From Novosphingopyxis iocasae (GTDB taxonomy: Bacteria; Pseudomonadota; Alphaproteobacteria; Sphingomonadales; Sphingomonadaceae), in contig NZ_CP060495.1 in NCBI RefSeq assembly GCF_014334095.1, forward strand, positions 2,069,001-2,133,000: a DNA stretch of 64,000 nucleotides. The letters run 5' to 3'. Shown here in pieces: positions 7,980-18,100 of the stretch (position 1 is the first letter of the stretch; each line of letters opens with the position of its first letter). The notes beneath the pieces are model-generated. The model saw only the letters and a program-made list of their open reading frames with translations, searched no databases and had not been told where the DNA came from. The translations under genes were made by a program, and so were the position numbers.

Positions 7980-8054
7980 TGGTGCTGCTGGAGAGGATTG
8001 AACTCTCGGCCTCACCCTTACCAAGGGTGTGCTCTACCACTGAGCTACAGCAGC
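7980..8054 (-). tRNA. tRNA-Thr (anticodon GGT)
   Basis: On the minus strand a 7-bp acceptor stem GCTGCTG/CAGCAGC encloses the D arm with GCTCAGTGGTAGAGC. The anticodon arm is CACCC-TTGGTAA-GGGTG, which places GGT at positions 34-36. The T arm contains GTTCAATCC. The discriminator is A, and CCA is encoded in the genome (7982-7980). All four arms are intact. No integrase lies nearby, so there is no sign that it serves as an attachment site. Confidence 0.96.
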
Positions 8055-8172
8055 GTACCAGATCCATGCCGGCCAAGGGGCCGCGCTAGAAGGCGGCCCT
8101 ATGGGAGCGGAGGGGCGGGAAAGTCAAGGGGCAGCTTGGCGGGGGCAGGCGATATTGCTAATCCCGCCCGCG

Positions 8173-8334
8173 ATGACCGACCGAAACGACGCGAATGACC
8201 GGGCCAAGGACGAGAAGGCCGCCCGCCTGGCCGAACAGCTTCGCGCGAATCTGAGACGCCGCAAGACGCAAAGCCGCGAGATGAAGGCAGGGGACGCGGA
8301 CGGAGACTCCACACAATCCGCGCCAGAGGACTAG
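8173..8334 (+). CDS. Small conserved hypothetical protein, highly charged
   Basis: The predicted 53-residue protein starts MTDRNDANDRAKDEKAARL. It is rich in Lys, Arg, Asp and Glu and should be mostly helical, with the basic core LRANLRRRKTQSRE. I recall similar short basic peptides in sphingomonads, but no function is known. I chose ATG 8173 because residues read upstream of it look non-coding. It could bind nucleic acid or ribosomes; that is inference from composition only. Confidence 0.55.
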   Translation: MTDRNDANDRAKDEKAARLAEQLRANLRRRKTQSREMKAGDADGDSTQSAPED

Positions 8335-8347
8335 CTCCGTCCCGATT

Positions 8348-8480
8348 CCGTAAGTGCTGAGCTGGTGGTGCCGTGCGCCGTCTTCGACTCCGAAGCACGT
8401 TTATCGGTGGCAGCGCCACGGCGGGAAACGCCGTTGGCGCCGCGGGGCCGTCTGCGACTCCGACAAGCTCAGGGCTGCGG
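8348..8480. repeat. Dispersed inverted repeat, copy 5 (degenerate)
   Basis: The left arm CCGTAAGTGCTGAGCTGGTG has diverged and the centre is expanded to about 133 bp. The right arm CGACAAGCTCAGGGCTGCGG is still clear. It lies at the 3' end of the aminopeptidase P gene. Confidence 0.6.
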
Positions 8481-8500
8481 TCTCTTAGAGGACGAGGGAT

Positions 8501-10291
8501 TCACCCCAGCGGCGCGCAGCGGGTTTCCAGCCATTCGCGATCCTCGCCGTCCAGTTGCGGGCCGACCACTTCCAGCGTGCGGGCGTGGTAATCGTCCACC
8601 CAGCGGCGCTCTTCGTCGGTCAGCAGCGACGGATCGATCAACTCGCGCTCCAGCGGCGCGAAGGTGAGCGTTTCGAAGCCCAGCATGTCCTTTTCGGCGC
8701 CGTCGATCGCGCGCTCTTCGACCAGCACCAGGTTTTCGATCCGGATGCCGAAATCGCCTTCCTTGTAATAGCCCGGCTCGTTCGAACAGATCATTCCGGC
8801 CTTCAGCGGCTCGGCGAACCCGCCGAATGCGGCGATTCGTTGCGGCCCCTCGTGGACGGCCAGATAGGCACCCACACCGTGGCCGGTGCCGTGGCCGTAA
8901 TCGACGCCGTCCTTCCACAGGAACTGACGCGCCAGCGTATCGAGCGCACCGCCCGTGGTGCCCTTCGGGAAAACGGCGACGTCCAGCGCGATATGCCCTT
9001 TAAGAACCTGCGTGTAGCGCTTGATCATTTCGGCCGTCGGCTCGCCGATCGCGGCGACGCGGGTGACGTCGGTGGTGCCGTCGCGATACTGGCCGCCCGA
9101 ATCGACCAGATAGAGTTCGCCCACCTGCATCTCGCGGTTGGTTTCTTCGTTCACGCTGTAATGCGGCAGCGCGCCGTGCGGACCGCTGGCAGAGATGGTG
9201 CGGAAGCTGATGTCGCGCAGTTCGCCGCCCTCTGCGCGGAGTTCGCGCAGCTTGGCGGCGGCGGTCAGCTCGTCGAGCCCGCCCTTCGGCGCGGTCTCGC
9301 CGATCCATTTGAGGAAGCGCGCCAGCGCCGCGCCATCGCGCGCCTGCGCCGCGCGGTGCCCGTCGATCTCCGCCTGGTTCTTGATCGCCTTCATGAGCAC
9401 CGACGGATCGCGCTTTTCGGCAATCTTCGCGCCCGCGCTGTCCAGCGCCTCGAAAATCGCAGCCGGCGCGCGTTCGGGATCGACCGCCACCGCCTTGCCG
9501 GCCAGATTGGCGAGCGAGGCGGCATAATCGTCATAGCCGCGCACCGACACTTCATTGCCCAGATGCGTGCGGACCTCGTCCGTCAGCTTCGTCTCGTCCA
9601 CAAACAAAGTCGCGGTGCCGTCCGCCTGCACCAACGCGTGCGCAATGGCGACGGGCGTGTTGGCGATGTCTCCGCCGCGGATGTTGAACGTCCAGGCGAT
9701 GGAGTCGAGCGCAGTAAGGACGGTAGCGTCATAGCCTTCGTCCTTCAGCCATGTGGCGATCTCGGCCCGCTTTTCGCCATGCGACTTGCCGGCATATTCG
9801 AGCGGCTGGACGTCCAGCTTCGCGCCGGGTTTTTCGGGCTGATCGGACCAGACCGAATCGATCGGATTGCCGTCCACGGCCACCATCTTGGCGCCGCGGC
9901 GGGCGGCAGCCTGCCCGGCCTCCTTCGCCCAGCTGCGGGTGTGGAGCCAGGCGTCATAGCCGATGACATCCTCTTCGCTCGCATTGGCGCGGATCCAGTC
10001 GGTCATGCTCATGTCGGCCAGCGGGACGTAGGAAAAGAGCTTTTCGTCCACCTGATCGCGCACCTGCACGGTGTAGCGCCCGTCCACGAAAATCGCGGCC
10101 TTGTTCTTCAGGACGATGGCGCTGCCGGCCGAGCCTGCAAAGCCGGTAAGCCACTGCAGGCGCTGCGCATATTCGCCGACATATTCGGACAGATGCTCGT
10201 CCGCGATCGGCACCACGAACCCGGTCAGCCCGCGTCGCCCCAGTTCTTCGCGAAGGGCGGCGAGGCGGTTTTCGTGGGTCTGCATCAGCAT
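8501..10291 (-). CDS. Xaa-Pro aminopeptidase (M24, aminopeptidase P type)
   Basis: The 596-residue enzyme removes the N-terminal residue in front of proline. Two creatinase-like N-terminal domains are followed by the pita-bread catalytic domain. The metal ligands Asp397 (VDSGG) and Asp408 (GTTDVT) show the usual eleven-residue spacing. The ligand His follows in GHGVGAYL, and the ligand glutamates in SNEPGYY and IRIENL. The length fits the long, eukaryote-like class of aminopeptidase P rather than E. coli PepP (about 440). I start it at ATG 10291 because AAAGG lies 9 nt upstream; ATGs at 10318 and 10285 are alternatives. It is divergent from oligopeptidase B, so two proline- or oligopeptide-degrading enzymes share a 116-bp intergenic region. 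Confidence 0.92.
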   Translation of the reverse strand: MLMQTHENRLAALREELGRRGLTGFVVPIADEHLSEYVGEYAQRLQWLTGFAGSAGSAIVLKNKAAIFVDGRYTVQVRDQVDEKLFSYVPLADMSMTDWIRANASEEDVIGYDAWLHTRSWAKEAGQAAARRGAKMVAVDGNPIDSVWSDQPEKPGAKLDVQPLEYAGKSHGEKRAEIATWLKDEGYDATVLTALDSIAWTFNIRGGDIANTPVAIAHALVQADGTATLFVDETKLTDEVRTHLGNEVSVRGYDDYAASLANLAGKAVAVDPERAPAAIFEALDSAGAKIAEKRDPSVLMKAIKNQAEIDGHRAAQARDGAALARFLKWIGETAPKGGLDELTAAAKLRELRAEGGELRDISFRTISASGPHGALPHYSVNEETNREMQVGELYLVDSGGQYRDGTTDVTRVAAIGEPTAEMIKRYTQVLKGHIALDVAVFPKGTTGGALDTLARQFLWKDGVDYGHGTGHGVGAYLAVHEGPQRIAAFGGFAEPLKAGMICSNEPGYYKEGDFGIRIENLVLVEERAIDGAEKDMLGFETLTFAPLERELIDPSLLTDEERRWVDDYHARTLEVVGPQLDGEDREWLETRCAPLG

Positions 10292-10407
10292 AGCGGCGGG
10301 CCTTTGTTCCGTGATCATCTTGGTTGCGCGCGAATATAGGGCCTCCCGGCGGTTTTCGAAAGGGCACGCCCTTGCATCCGCCCCCGCGCCCGCGCACATC
10401 GGCGCTC

Positions 10408-12474
10408 ATGAAAACGCACAACATTCCGCCGCGCGCCGAACCCCGCCCCGCCTCCAGCGAACATCACGGCATCGTCAGCGAGGATGAATATTCCTGGCTG
10501 CGCGACAAGGGCTATCCGAAGGTCGATGACCCCGAAATCCTGGAGTATCTGAATCAGGAAAACGCCTGGTTCGAGGCGCATATGGCGCCGCAGCAGCCGC
10601 TGATCGACACGCTGTTCCAGGAGATGCGCGGCCGCATCAAGGAAGCCGATGAGAGCGTGCCGCAAAAGGACGGCGACTGGCTCTATTGGGTCAGTTTCGA
10701 AGAAGGCGCGGAATATCGCAAGCACTGGCGCAAGGCCGCCGACGGTTCGGGCGAGGCTGAGCTGATCTTCGACGAGCCGGCAATGGCCGAGGGCAAGGAG
10801 TATTTCAGCCTGGGCGCGATGTCGGTGAGCCCCGACGGACGGCTGCTGGCCTATGCAGTCGATGACAACGGGTCCGAACGCTACACCGCGCGCGTGCGCG
10901 ATCTGGAAACGGGCAAGGACCTGCCCGACGCCATTCCCGGCACCTTGTCCGATCTCGTCTGGACTGCCGACGGATCGGGCTTCCTCTATTGCCTCGCCAA
11001 CGAACAGTGGCGCACCGACAATGCCCGGTTCCACCGGCTGGGCGACGATCCGGCGAAGGATATCGAGCTCTTCCACGAATCGGACGAAGGCTTCCGCGTG
11101 TCGGTGGGCGAAAGCAGCTCGCGGCGCTTCCTCGTCATCGCCAGCGGCGATCATGAAACGAGCGAGGTTCGGCTAATCCCGGCAGACGATGTGATGGCAG
11201 AGCCGATCCTGGTGCGTCCGCGCGAAACCGGCGTCGAATATGATGTCGAGGAGCGCGAAGGGCTGCTCTACATCCTCACCAACGACGCGCATGTGAACTT
11301 CCGTCTCGTCACCGCGCCGCTGGACGATCCGTCCACCTGGACTGAGCTGATTGCCGGATCGGACGAATTCTACCTCACCGGGATCGAAGCCTTCCGCGAT
11401 TTCTACGTGGTCGAGGGCCGCCGCGCCGGGCTCGATCAGATCGAAATCCGCTATTATGACGATCCCGCGCGGATCGAGCCGGTGGCGTTTCCCGAAGAGG
11501 CTTATGTTGCTGGCCTCGGCAACAATCCCGAGTTCGACCAGACCGTGCTGCGCATCGGCTACAACTCGATGGTCACGCCGAGCACCGTCTTTGACTACGA
11601 CACCGCCAAGCGCTCGCTCGAGACGCTGAAAGTGCAGGAAATCCCGAGCGGGTACGACGCCTCGCGTTACACCACCGAGCGGCTGTCGATCACCGCGCGC
11701 GATGGCACCGAGGTCCCGGTCTCGATCCTCTACCGCAAGGATCGGCCCCAAGGTGGGCCGCTGCATCTCTACGGCTACGGCGCCTATGGCATCGCCATTC
11801 CGCCGGGCTTTTCGACGACGCGGCTCAGCCTGGTCGATCGCGGCTTCGCCTTCGCCATCGCGCATATCCGCGGCGGCGACGATCTGGGCCGCAACTGGTA
11901 TCTCACCGGCAAGCGCGAGCACCGGATGAACGCCTTCACCGACTTCATCGACTGCGCCAAAGGACTGGTCGATCGGGGCTATACGCAGAAGGGCCGCATC
12001 TCGATCAGCGGTGGTTCGGCCGGCGGCAAGCTGATGGGCGCGGTGATCAATATGGAGCCCGATCTGTTCGGTGCCGTCGTCGCGCATGTGCCCTTCGTGG
12101 ACGTGCTTGCCACCATGCTCGACGCTTCGCTGCCGCTGACGCCGGGCGAATGGCCCGAATGGGGCAATCCCTTGACCGACAAGGCTGCGTTCGAACTGAT
12201 CCGCAGCTATAGCCCGTACGATAATGTGCGCGCGCAGGATTATCCGCCGATGCTGGTGACCGCCGGCCTCAACGATCCGCGTGTCACCTATTGGGAGCCC
12301 GCCAAATGGGTCGCGCGCCTGCGGGCCCGCAAGACGGACGACAATGTCCTGCTGCTCAAGACCAATATGGGCGCAGGCCATGGCGGCAAGTCCGGCCGGT
12401 GGGAGAGCCTGAAGGAAACGGCGGAAGAATATGCCTTCATCCTGTGGCAGATGGGCATGGTAGAGGCGGCGTGA
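10408..12474 (+). CDS. ptrB: Oligopeptidase B (S9 prolyl oligopeptidase family)
   Basis: The 688-residue serine peptidase cleaves short peptides after Arg or Lys. The N-terminal half is the beta-propeller gate and the C-terminal half an alpha/beta hydrolase. The catalytic triad is visible as Ser537 in GGSAGG, Asp623 in NDPRV and His658 in GHGGKSGR. No signal peptide is present, so it acts in the cytoplasm. The start MKTHNIPPRAEP at 10408 matches the family N-terminus. Its stop overlaps the GTG of the next gene by GTGA. Confidence 0.93.
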   Translation: MKTHNIPPRAEPRPASSEHHGIVSEDEYSWLRDKGYPKVDDPEILEYLNQENAWFEAHMAPQQPLIDTLFQEMRGRIKEADESVPQKDGDWLYWVSFEEGAEYRKHWRKAADGSGEAELIFDEPAMAEGKEYFSLGAMSVSPDGRLLAYAVDDNGSERYTARVRDLETGKDLPDAIPGTLSDLVWTADGSGFLYCLANEQWRTDNARFHRLGDDPAKDIELFHESDEGFRVSVGESSSRRFLVIASGDHETSEVRLIPADDVMAEPILVRPRETGVEYDVEEREGLLYILTNDAHVNFRLVTAPLDDPSTWTELIAGSDEFYLTGIEAFRDFYVVEGRRAGLDQIEIRYYDDPARIEPVAFPEEAYVAGLGNNPEFDQTVLRIGYNSMVTPSTVFDYDTAKRSLETLKVQEIPSGYDASRYTTERLSITARDGTEVPVSILYRKDRPQGGPLHLYGYGAYGIAIPPGFSTTRLSLVDRGFAFAIAHIRGGDDLGRNWYLTGKREHRMNAFTDFIDCAKGLVDRGYTQKGRISISGGSAGGKLMGAVINMEPDLFGAVVAHVPFVDVLATMLDASLPLTPGEWPEWGNPLTDKAAFELIRSYSPYDNVRAQDYPPMLVTAGLNDPRVTYWEPAKWVARLRARKTDDNVLLLKTNMGAGHGGKSGRWESLKETAEEYAFILWQMGMVEAA

Positions 12475-12863
12475 GCGAACCGTTCGAACGCCGCTGGACC
12501 GCCGCGCCGGAAGACATCGACGAGCTAGGCCATGTCAACAACGCGGTCTGGGTCACCTGGATTCAGGACATGGCGACCAGCCACTGGCAGGCGGTGGCCG
12601 ATCCGGCGCATGTCGCGGCCTATGTGTGGGTCGTGACCCGGCATGAGATCGACTATCGCGGCAATGTGAAAGCGGGCGAACCGGTGACGGGCCGCACCTG
12701 GGTCGACGGCACGCCGCGCGGTGCGCGCTTCGATCGGCGCGTGGATTTCCTGGACGGCGCGGGCAAGGTCGTCGTCTCGGCCAAGACCACTTGGGCCATC
12801 TTGGACCGCGCCAGCGGCCGCCTGATCCGCGTGCCGAAAGAGGTGGCGGCGAACTTCGTTTGA
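12471..12863 (+). CDS. Acyl-CoA thioesterase, hotdog (4HBT/YbgC-like) fold
   Basis: The 130-residue protein has the motif DIDELGHVNNAVWVTWIQD typical of 4-hydroxybenzoyl-CoA-thioesterase-like hotdog proteins, with the catalytic acid (Asp or Glu) in that stretch. EIDYRGNVKAGE supplies the next family strand. It should hydrolyse acyl-CoA or acyl-ACP; the chain preference cannot be read from the sequence. Translation starts at GTG 12471 inside the ptrB stop (GTGA), so it is probably coupled to ptrB. Confidence 0.82.
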   Translation: MSEPFERRWTAAPEDIDELGHVNNAVWVTWIQDMATSHWQAVADPAHVAAYVWVVTRHEIDYRGNVKAGEPVTGRTWVDGTPRGARFDRRVDFLDGAGKVVVSAKTTWAILDRASGRLIRVPKEVAANFV

Positions 12864-12886
12864 GGGCGGATGGTCGGCGCCCTTGA

Positions 12887-12921
12887 CTGATAGGCGTCCT
12901 TCGAAAGGCTCAGGACTGCGG
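12887..12921. repeat. Dispersed repeat, copy 6 (half copy)
   Basis: Only the right arm is recognisable (GCGTCCTTCGAAAGGCTCAG, then GACTGCGG). It sits between the thioesterase and the LexA box of the mutagenesis cassette. Confidence 0.5.
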
Positions 12922-12988
12922 TTCTTGAGGGCGGTTTACAGGGTGACGTTGACGCAAAGCCCACCCCAATTGACTCCGCTTCCCACCG

Positions 12989-13003
12989 GAACATAATGCG
13001 AAC
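12989..13003. promoter_or_regulatory. LexA (SOS) box of the imuA-imuB-dnaE2 operon
   Basis: GAAC, seven bases (ATAATGC), then GAAC is the inverse of the alphaproteobacterial SOS box GTTC-N7-GTTC and matches it perfectly. It lies 23 bp before the preferred imuA start, where LexA would cover the promoter. This places the cassette under DNA-damage control. Confidence 0.88.
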
Positions 13004-13025
13004 AAATCCATTCCCGATTCGCCTT

Positions 13026-13688
13026 ATGTTCCATGTGTCACGCCTCGACCCCCGCGCCGAAACGGCCCCGGACCCCTCGCTCGACGGGGCTTTCGCGCCG
13101 TGTCTGCAGGAAATCTTCCCCGGTCCCCATCCGGCGAGCGGCACCGGCTTCGCGCTTGCGCAGCTGGGCGCGTGCGATCGGCCGCTGCTCTGGGTGCAGG
13201 AGCGCACGGCGATTCGCGAGGGGGGGCGGCCTTTTCCGCATGGCAGCGCCTTCGGCTGCGACATCATTCATGTCGCCGCGTCCAACGCGAAAAACGCGCT
13301 CTGGGCGATGGAGGAGGGCCTGCGATGCAAGGCCCTGAGCGCGGTGATCGGCGAATTATGGGGCGAGCCCGCGGCGCTGGACTTTACGGCCACGCGGCGG
13401 CTGGCGGTGGCGAGCGAAAAGCATGGCGTGCCGGCCTTTCTGCTGCGCATCGGCGGCGCGCCCAATCTTTCGGGCGCGCGGCAGCGGTGGCGGATCGGCC
13501 CCGCGCCCTCCCCGCCGCATCGCTGGAACCCCGCTGCGCCGGGCACCGCCGCCTTTTCCGCAGAGCTGTTCCGATCGCGCACCCGCGCGCCCGCCAGCTG
13601 GACGCTGCATCATGACGGCGCGGCAAATCGTCTCGATCTGGCTCCCGAAGCTGGCGATCGAGCGCTGGGAGAAAGCCAGGCCGGATAG
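13026..13688 (+). CDS. imuA: ImuA, SOS mutagenesis accessory protein (RecA-like)
   Basis: The 220-residue protein sits directly upstream of imuB and dnaE2 and resembles the RecA/SulA-like ImuA family. GTGFALAQLGAC and PLLWVQE stand where the RecA core begins, and GCDIIHVAASNAKNALWAMEE follows. In Caulobacter and mycobacteria, ImuA/ImuA' and ImuB act as accessory factors for DnaE2-dependent translesion synthesis. An ATG at 12996 is in frame but lies inside the LexA box, so I start at 13026. The 3' end overlaps imuB by 77 nt. Confidence 0.85.
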   Translation: MFHVSRLDPRAETAPDPSLDGAFAPCLQEIFPGPHPASGTGFALAQLGACDRPLLWVQERTAIREGGRPFPHGSAFGCDIIHVAASNAKNALWAMEEGLRCKALSAVIGELWGEPAALDFTATRRLAVASEKHGVPAFLLRIGGAPNLSGARQRWRIGPAPSPPHRWNPAAPGTAAFSAELFRSRTRAPASWTLHHDGAANRLDLAPEAGDRALGESQAG

Positions 13689-15174
13689 CGCCGCTGCGCC
13701 CATCGCCCTGGTGAGCGAAGGGACGCACGGGCTCGTCATCGAAGCGGTGAACGCCGCCGCGCAAGGGGCCGGTGTGAAGGCGGGGGGCCGCTTTGCCGAT
13801 GCCCGCGCGATCTGCCCGGAACTCGCTGCGCAGCCGCATGATGCGGAAGGCGACGCCGCGCTGCTCGAACGACTGACCCTGTGGTGCCGCCGCTGGGGGC
13901 CGTGGAGCGCGCTCGACGGTGCGGACGGCCTGTTGATCGACACCAGCGGCGCGGCGCATCTGTTCGGCGGCGAAGCTGCGGCGCTGGCCGATATGACCGC
14001 GCGGATCGGGGCGGCAGGCTACAGCGCGCGCGCCGCCATGGCCCCCACCGCCGCCGCTGCCTGGGCGCTGGCGCGCTATGCCGATAATCCCGGCGTCCAT
14101 CTAGAGGATGTAGCCGCCACTCTGGCGCCCCTGCCCGTCGCCGCGCTCCGGCTCGACGGTGCCACGGTGCTGCTGCTGAAACGCCTCGGCCTCAAGACGA
14201 TCGGCGATCTCGCCGCCGTGCCGCGCGAGGGGTTGGTGCGGCGCTTCCGCAACCGGCGCGATCCCGCGGCCAATCCGCTGATCCGGATCGATCAGGCGCT
14301 GGGCCGCGCGCAAGAGGCGATCCCCGCGCTGGAGACCGAGCCGCCGCAGCGCGCCTTCGCCCGCGTGGCCGAGCCGATCCTGCATGTTTCCATCCTGTTG
14401 CCGGTGCTGGAGGGGCTGAGCGAGCGCTTGTCGGCCTCGTTGCGCAAGCGCCATCGCGGCGCGCGGCGGCTGGGGTTCGAGGCGTTTCGCGTGGACGGCC
14501 ATGTCGCGCGGCTGGAGGCGGAGCTGGCCCGCCCCACGCGCGATCCGGCGCATATGACGAAGCTGTTCACCGAACGGCTGGAAGGGCTGGAGGCGGGTTT
14601 CGGCTTCGATGCCTTTGCGCTGACCGCCCTGTGGCACGAGGCGCTGGACGCCGCGCAGCCCGATCTGTCGGGCGAGGTGGCGGACGACGCGCTGCTCGCC
14701 GGCATGATCGACCGGCTGGTGGTGCGCCTCGGCCGCCGCAATGTCCGCGTGCCCGAGCCGCGCGAAAGCCATATGCCCGAACGCTCGGTGCGCTGGCTGA
14801 GCGCGGTGGATGCCGATCTGGCATCTCCGCCGCGGGCCGGGCCGAACCGCACGCCCCGCCAGCTTCCCTTGCCCTTTCACCAGCGCCCCTTGCGGCTGCT
14901 CGACAGTCCGGAGCCGATTTCGGTGCTCTACATCACGCCCGAAGGCGTGCCGCGCCGCTTCACCTGGCGGCGCGCGCAGCATGAGGTGGTGCGCGTGGAG
15001 GGCCCCGAGCGGATCGCGCCCGAATGGTGGCGCGAGAAATCCACCGCACGGCTGCGCGATTATTACCGCGTGGAGGACGAGGCGGGCGGGCGCTACTGGA
15101 TCTATCGCAACGGCCTGGTCGGCGATGGGCGGGGCGGCGCGCCCGACTGGTATCTGCACGGGCTTTTTGCCTGA
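13612..15174 (+). CDS. imuB: ImuB, Y-family polymerase homologue lacking the catalytic site
   Basis: The 520-residue protein has Y-family palm, fingers and little-finger regions. Its N-terminus (IVSIWLPKLAIERW) lacks the DxD-type acidic residues of DinB, as is known for ImuB. ImuB is regarded as a hub that links the beta clamp and DnaE2 rather than a polymerase. RQLPLPFHQRPLRLLD near residue 430 fits a clamp-binding stretch followed by the C-terminal domain. It starts within imuA (77-nt overlap) and is followed 18 nt later by dnaE2. Confidence 0.9.
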   Translation: MTARQIVSIWLPKLAIERWEKARPDSAAAPIALVSEGTHGLVIEAVNAAAQGAGVKAGGRFADARAICPELAAQPHDAEGDAALLERLTLWCRRWGPWSALDGADGLLIDTSGAAHLFGGEAAALADMTARIGAAGYSARAAMAPTAAAAWALARYADNPGVHLEDVAATLAPLPVAALRLDGATVLLLKRLGLKTIGDLAAVPREGLVRRFRNRRDPAANPLIRIDQALGRAQEAIPALETEPPQRAFARVAEPILHVSILLPVLEGLSERLSASLRKRHRGARRLGFEAFRVDGHVARLEAELARPTRDPAHMTKLFTERLEGLEAGFGFDAFALTALWHEALDAAQPDLSGEVADDALLAGMIDRLVVRLGRRNVRVPEPRESHMPERSVRWLSAVDADLASPPRAGPNRTPRQLPLPFHQRPLRLLDSPEPISVLYITPEGVPRRFTWRRAQHEVVRVEGPERIAPEWWREKSTARLRDYYRVEDEAGGRYWIYRNGLVGDGRGGAPDWYLHGLFA

Positions 15175-15192
15175 GCCATGGCTGTCTGAACC

Positions 15193-18100
15193 ATGCCGGA
15201 TCGTGAAGGCCCCGAAAAACGCACGCTGAAGGCGATGGGCGATGCGTTTCAGCCCAATCCCCGCGCGCCCTTCGTGGAGCTGGGGCTACTGAGCCCGTTC
15301 AGCTTTCTGCGCGGCGCATCCGATGCGGTGGACATGGCGGTGCGTGCGCTGGAGCTGGGTTATGATGCGCTGGGCATTGCCGATATCAACACGATGGCCG
15401 GGGTGGTGCGCCATCATGTCGAGCTGTCGACCGCAAAAGTGCGCCCCGTGATCGGTTGCCGCATCGAGACCGTCGAAGGTCTCGCCTTCCTTGCCTACCC
15501 CGAAACCCGCGCCGCTTATGGCCGCCTGTGCGCGCTGATCTCCGCGGGCCGCATGGCGACGCCGGAGGGCGACTGGCAGGACAAGGATGTGTGCCAGATC
15601 AGCCTCGCCATGCTGGAGCGGCATGCAGAAGGCGTGCACCTGATCCTGCTTCCGCCTGCGGATTGGGAGGAGAGGTTCGCCATCGAAACGCTACCCCAGC
15701 CGGACGACGGAGAAGAGGGATCGACGCTCCGCCTCGTCCACTCCGCCCCGCTCACCGGCACCATCGAGGCGTTGCTGCCGCATCTGGCCGCGCGCCTGCC
15801 GAGCATGCGCCACATCGCCGCAGCCTGGCTCTATCGCGGCGACGATATTGCGCGGATCAACCGGCTCGACGCGCTGGCCAGGGCGCATGGGCTGGCGATC
15901 CTCGCCACCAACGACGTGCACTATTCCGCGCCGGACCGCCGCCCGCTGCAGGACGTGATGACCTGCATCCGCGAGAAGGTGCTGCTGAAGGATGCGGGCT
16001 ATCTGCTCCACGCCAATGCCGAGCGGCATCTGAAGTCTCCGCAGGAAATGGTGCGCCTGTTCGCGCTCTGGCCGCATGCCATCACCGCCGCGCGCGAGCT
16101 GGCCGATGTCTGCACCTTCGCGCTGACCGAACTGCACTATGAATATCCCGAAGACCCCGTGCCGCACGGGCGCGATGCGGACGAACATCTGGCCGATCTG
16201 GCCTGGGCGGGGGCGCAGGCGCATTATCCCGGCGGGGTGCCGGCAAAGGTCGCCGCGCTGATCGACAAGGAACTGGTGCTGATCGGCAAGATGAAGATCG
16301 CGCGCTATTTCCTCACCATCAAGGACATCGTCGATTTCGCGCGCAGCCGGGAGCCGCCGATCCTGTGCCAGGGCCGCGGATCGGCCGCCAACAGCGCGGT
16401 GTGCTTCTGCCTTGGCATTACCGGGGTGAACCCGGCCGAGCATGAGCTGCTGATCGAGCGATTCATCTCCGAAGAGCGCAGCGAGCCGCCCGATATCGAT
16501 GTCGATTTCGAGCATGAGCGGCGCGAGGAGGTGATCCAGTATCTCTACCGCCGCTACGGCCGCCACCGCGCAGGCCTGTGCGCCACCGTGATCCACTACC
16601 GCCCCCGCTCGGCGATCCGCGAGGTGGGCAAGGTGATGGGCCTGTCCGAAGACGTCACCGCCTCACTGGCCGGGACGATCTGGGGCAGCTGGGGCAGCGA
16701 GGTGGAGGAAAAGCGCGTAGGCGAAGCCGGGCTGGACCTTGGCGATCCGCAGCTGCGGCGCGTGCTGAAACTGGCCGACCTGTTGATCGGCATGCCGCGC
16801 CACCTCTCCCAGCATGTCGGCGGCTTCATTTTGACCGAAGGGCCGCTGAGCGAGACCGTGCCGATCGGCAATGGCGCGATGCCCGAGCGCAGTTTCATCG
16901 AGTGGGACAAGGACGATATCGACGCGCTCGGCATCCTGAAGGTCGATGTGCTGGCGCTCGGCATGCTCAGTTGCATCCGCAAGGCGTTCGATCTGATCGA
17001 TGCGCATCATGGGCATCGCTTCACGTTGGCCGACGTGCCGCGCGAGGACGATGCGGTGTACGACATGCTCTGTCGCGCCGATTCCATCGGCGTGTTCCAG
17101 GTGGAAAGCCGCGCGCAGATGAACATGCTGCCGCGCCTTCGCCCGCGCGAATTCTACGATCTGGTGATCGAGGTGGCGATCGTGCGGCCGGGCCCCATCC
17201 AGGGCGACATGGTGCACCCTTATCTGAAGCGCCGATCGGGCAAGGAAGTGGTCGAATTCCCCTCCCCCTCGCCCGAGCATGGCGAGCCGGACGAGCTGAA
17301 GAATATCCTGAAGCGCACACTGGGCGTGCCGATCTTTCAGGAACAGGCGATGAAGATCGCGCTCGACGCCGCACGCTTCACGGCGGAGGAGGCGAACCAG
17401 CTCCGCAAGGCGATGGCCACCTTCCGATCGCGCGGCATGGTCGATGCGCATCAGGACAAGATGGTCGGCCGCATGATCGCGCGCGGCTACGATCCCGAAT
17501 TCGCCCATCGCTGCTTCGATCAGATCAAGGGCTTCGGTGAGTATGGCTTTCCGGAAAGCCATGCGGCCAGTTTCGCGCACCTCGTCTACATCTCCAGCTG
17601 GATCAAATGCCACTATCCCGACGTGTTCTGCGCGGCCTTGCTGAACGCGCAGCCCATGGGCTTCTACGCGCCCGCGCAGATCGTGCGCGATGCGCGCGAA
17701 CATGGCGTGGAGGTGCGCGCCGCGGACGTGAACGAAAGCGGCTGGGACAACGCGCTGGAAGCGGAGCCAAAGTCTCCTGCACGCGGGAAGAGAGACACGA
17801 CCTGGTCTCCCCCTACCCATCTCCACCCGATGCGCCTCGGCTTCCGCCAGATCGACGGGCTGAAGCAGCCGGATATGGAGCGCCTCGTCGAGGAGCGGCA
17901 GTGCGCGCCTTTTGCTTCGGTGGCGGACCTGCGTGAGCGCACCGGGCTCGGCGTGCCGGTGTTGCAGCGCCTAGCCGAAGCGGACGCCTTCCGTTCGATC
18001 GGACTCGATCGACGCCAGGCCTTGTGGGAGGTGCGCGCGCTCAAAAATGTGCCCGATCTGCCGCTGTTCGCCGCCGCCGCGGCGCGCGACGAGGGGCAGG

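Noticed and set aside
7980-8054. tRNA-Thr as an integration site for a mobile element
   Set aside because: No integrase, no duplicated tRNA 3' end and no change of gene content are visible nearby.
7533-8089. Short frames around repeat copy 4 and tRNA-Thr
   Set aside because: They are translated repeat and tRNA sequence, not proteins.
12996-13025. ATG at 12996 as the imuA start
   Set aside because: It lies inside the LexA box, where the operator must be free of a ribosome-binding function, and has no ribosome binding site; 13026 is more plausible.
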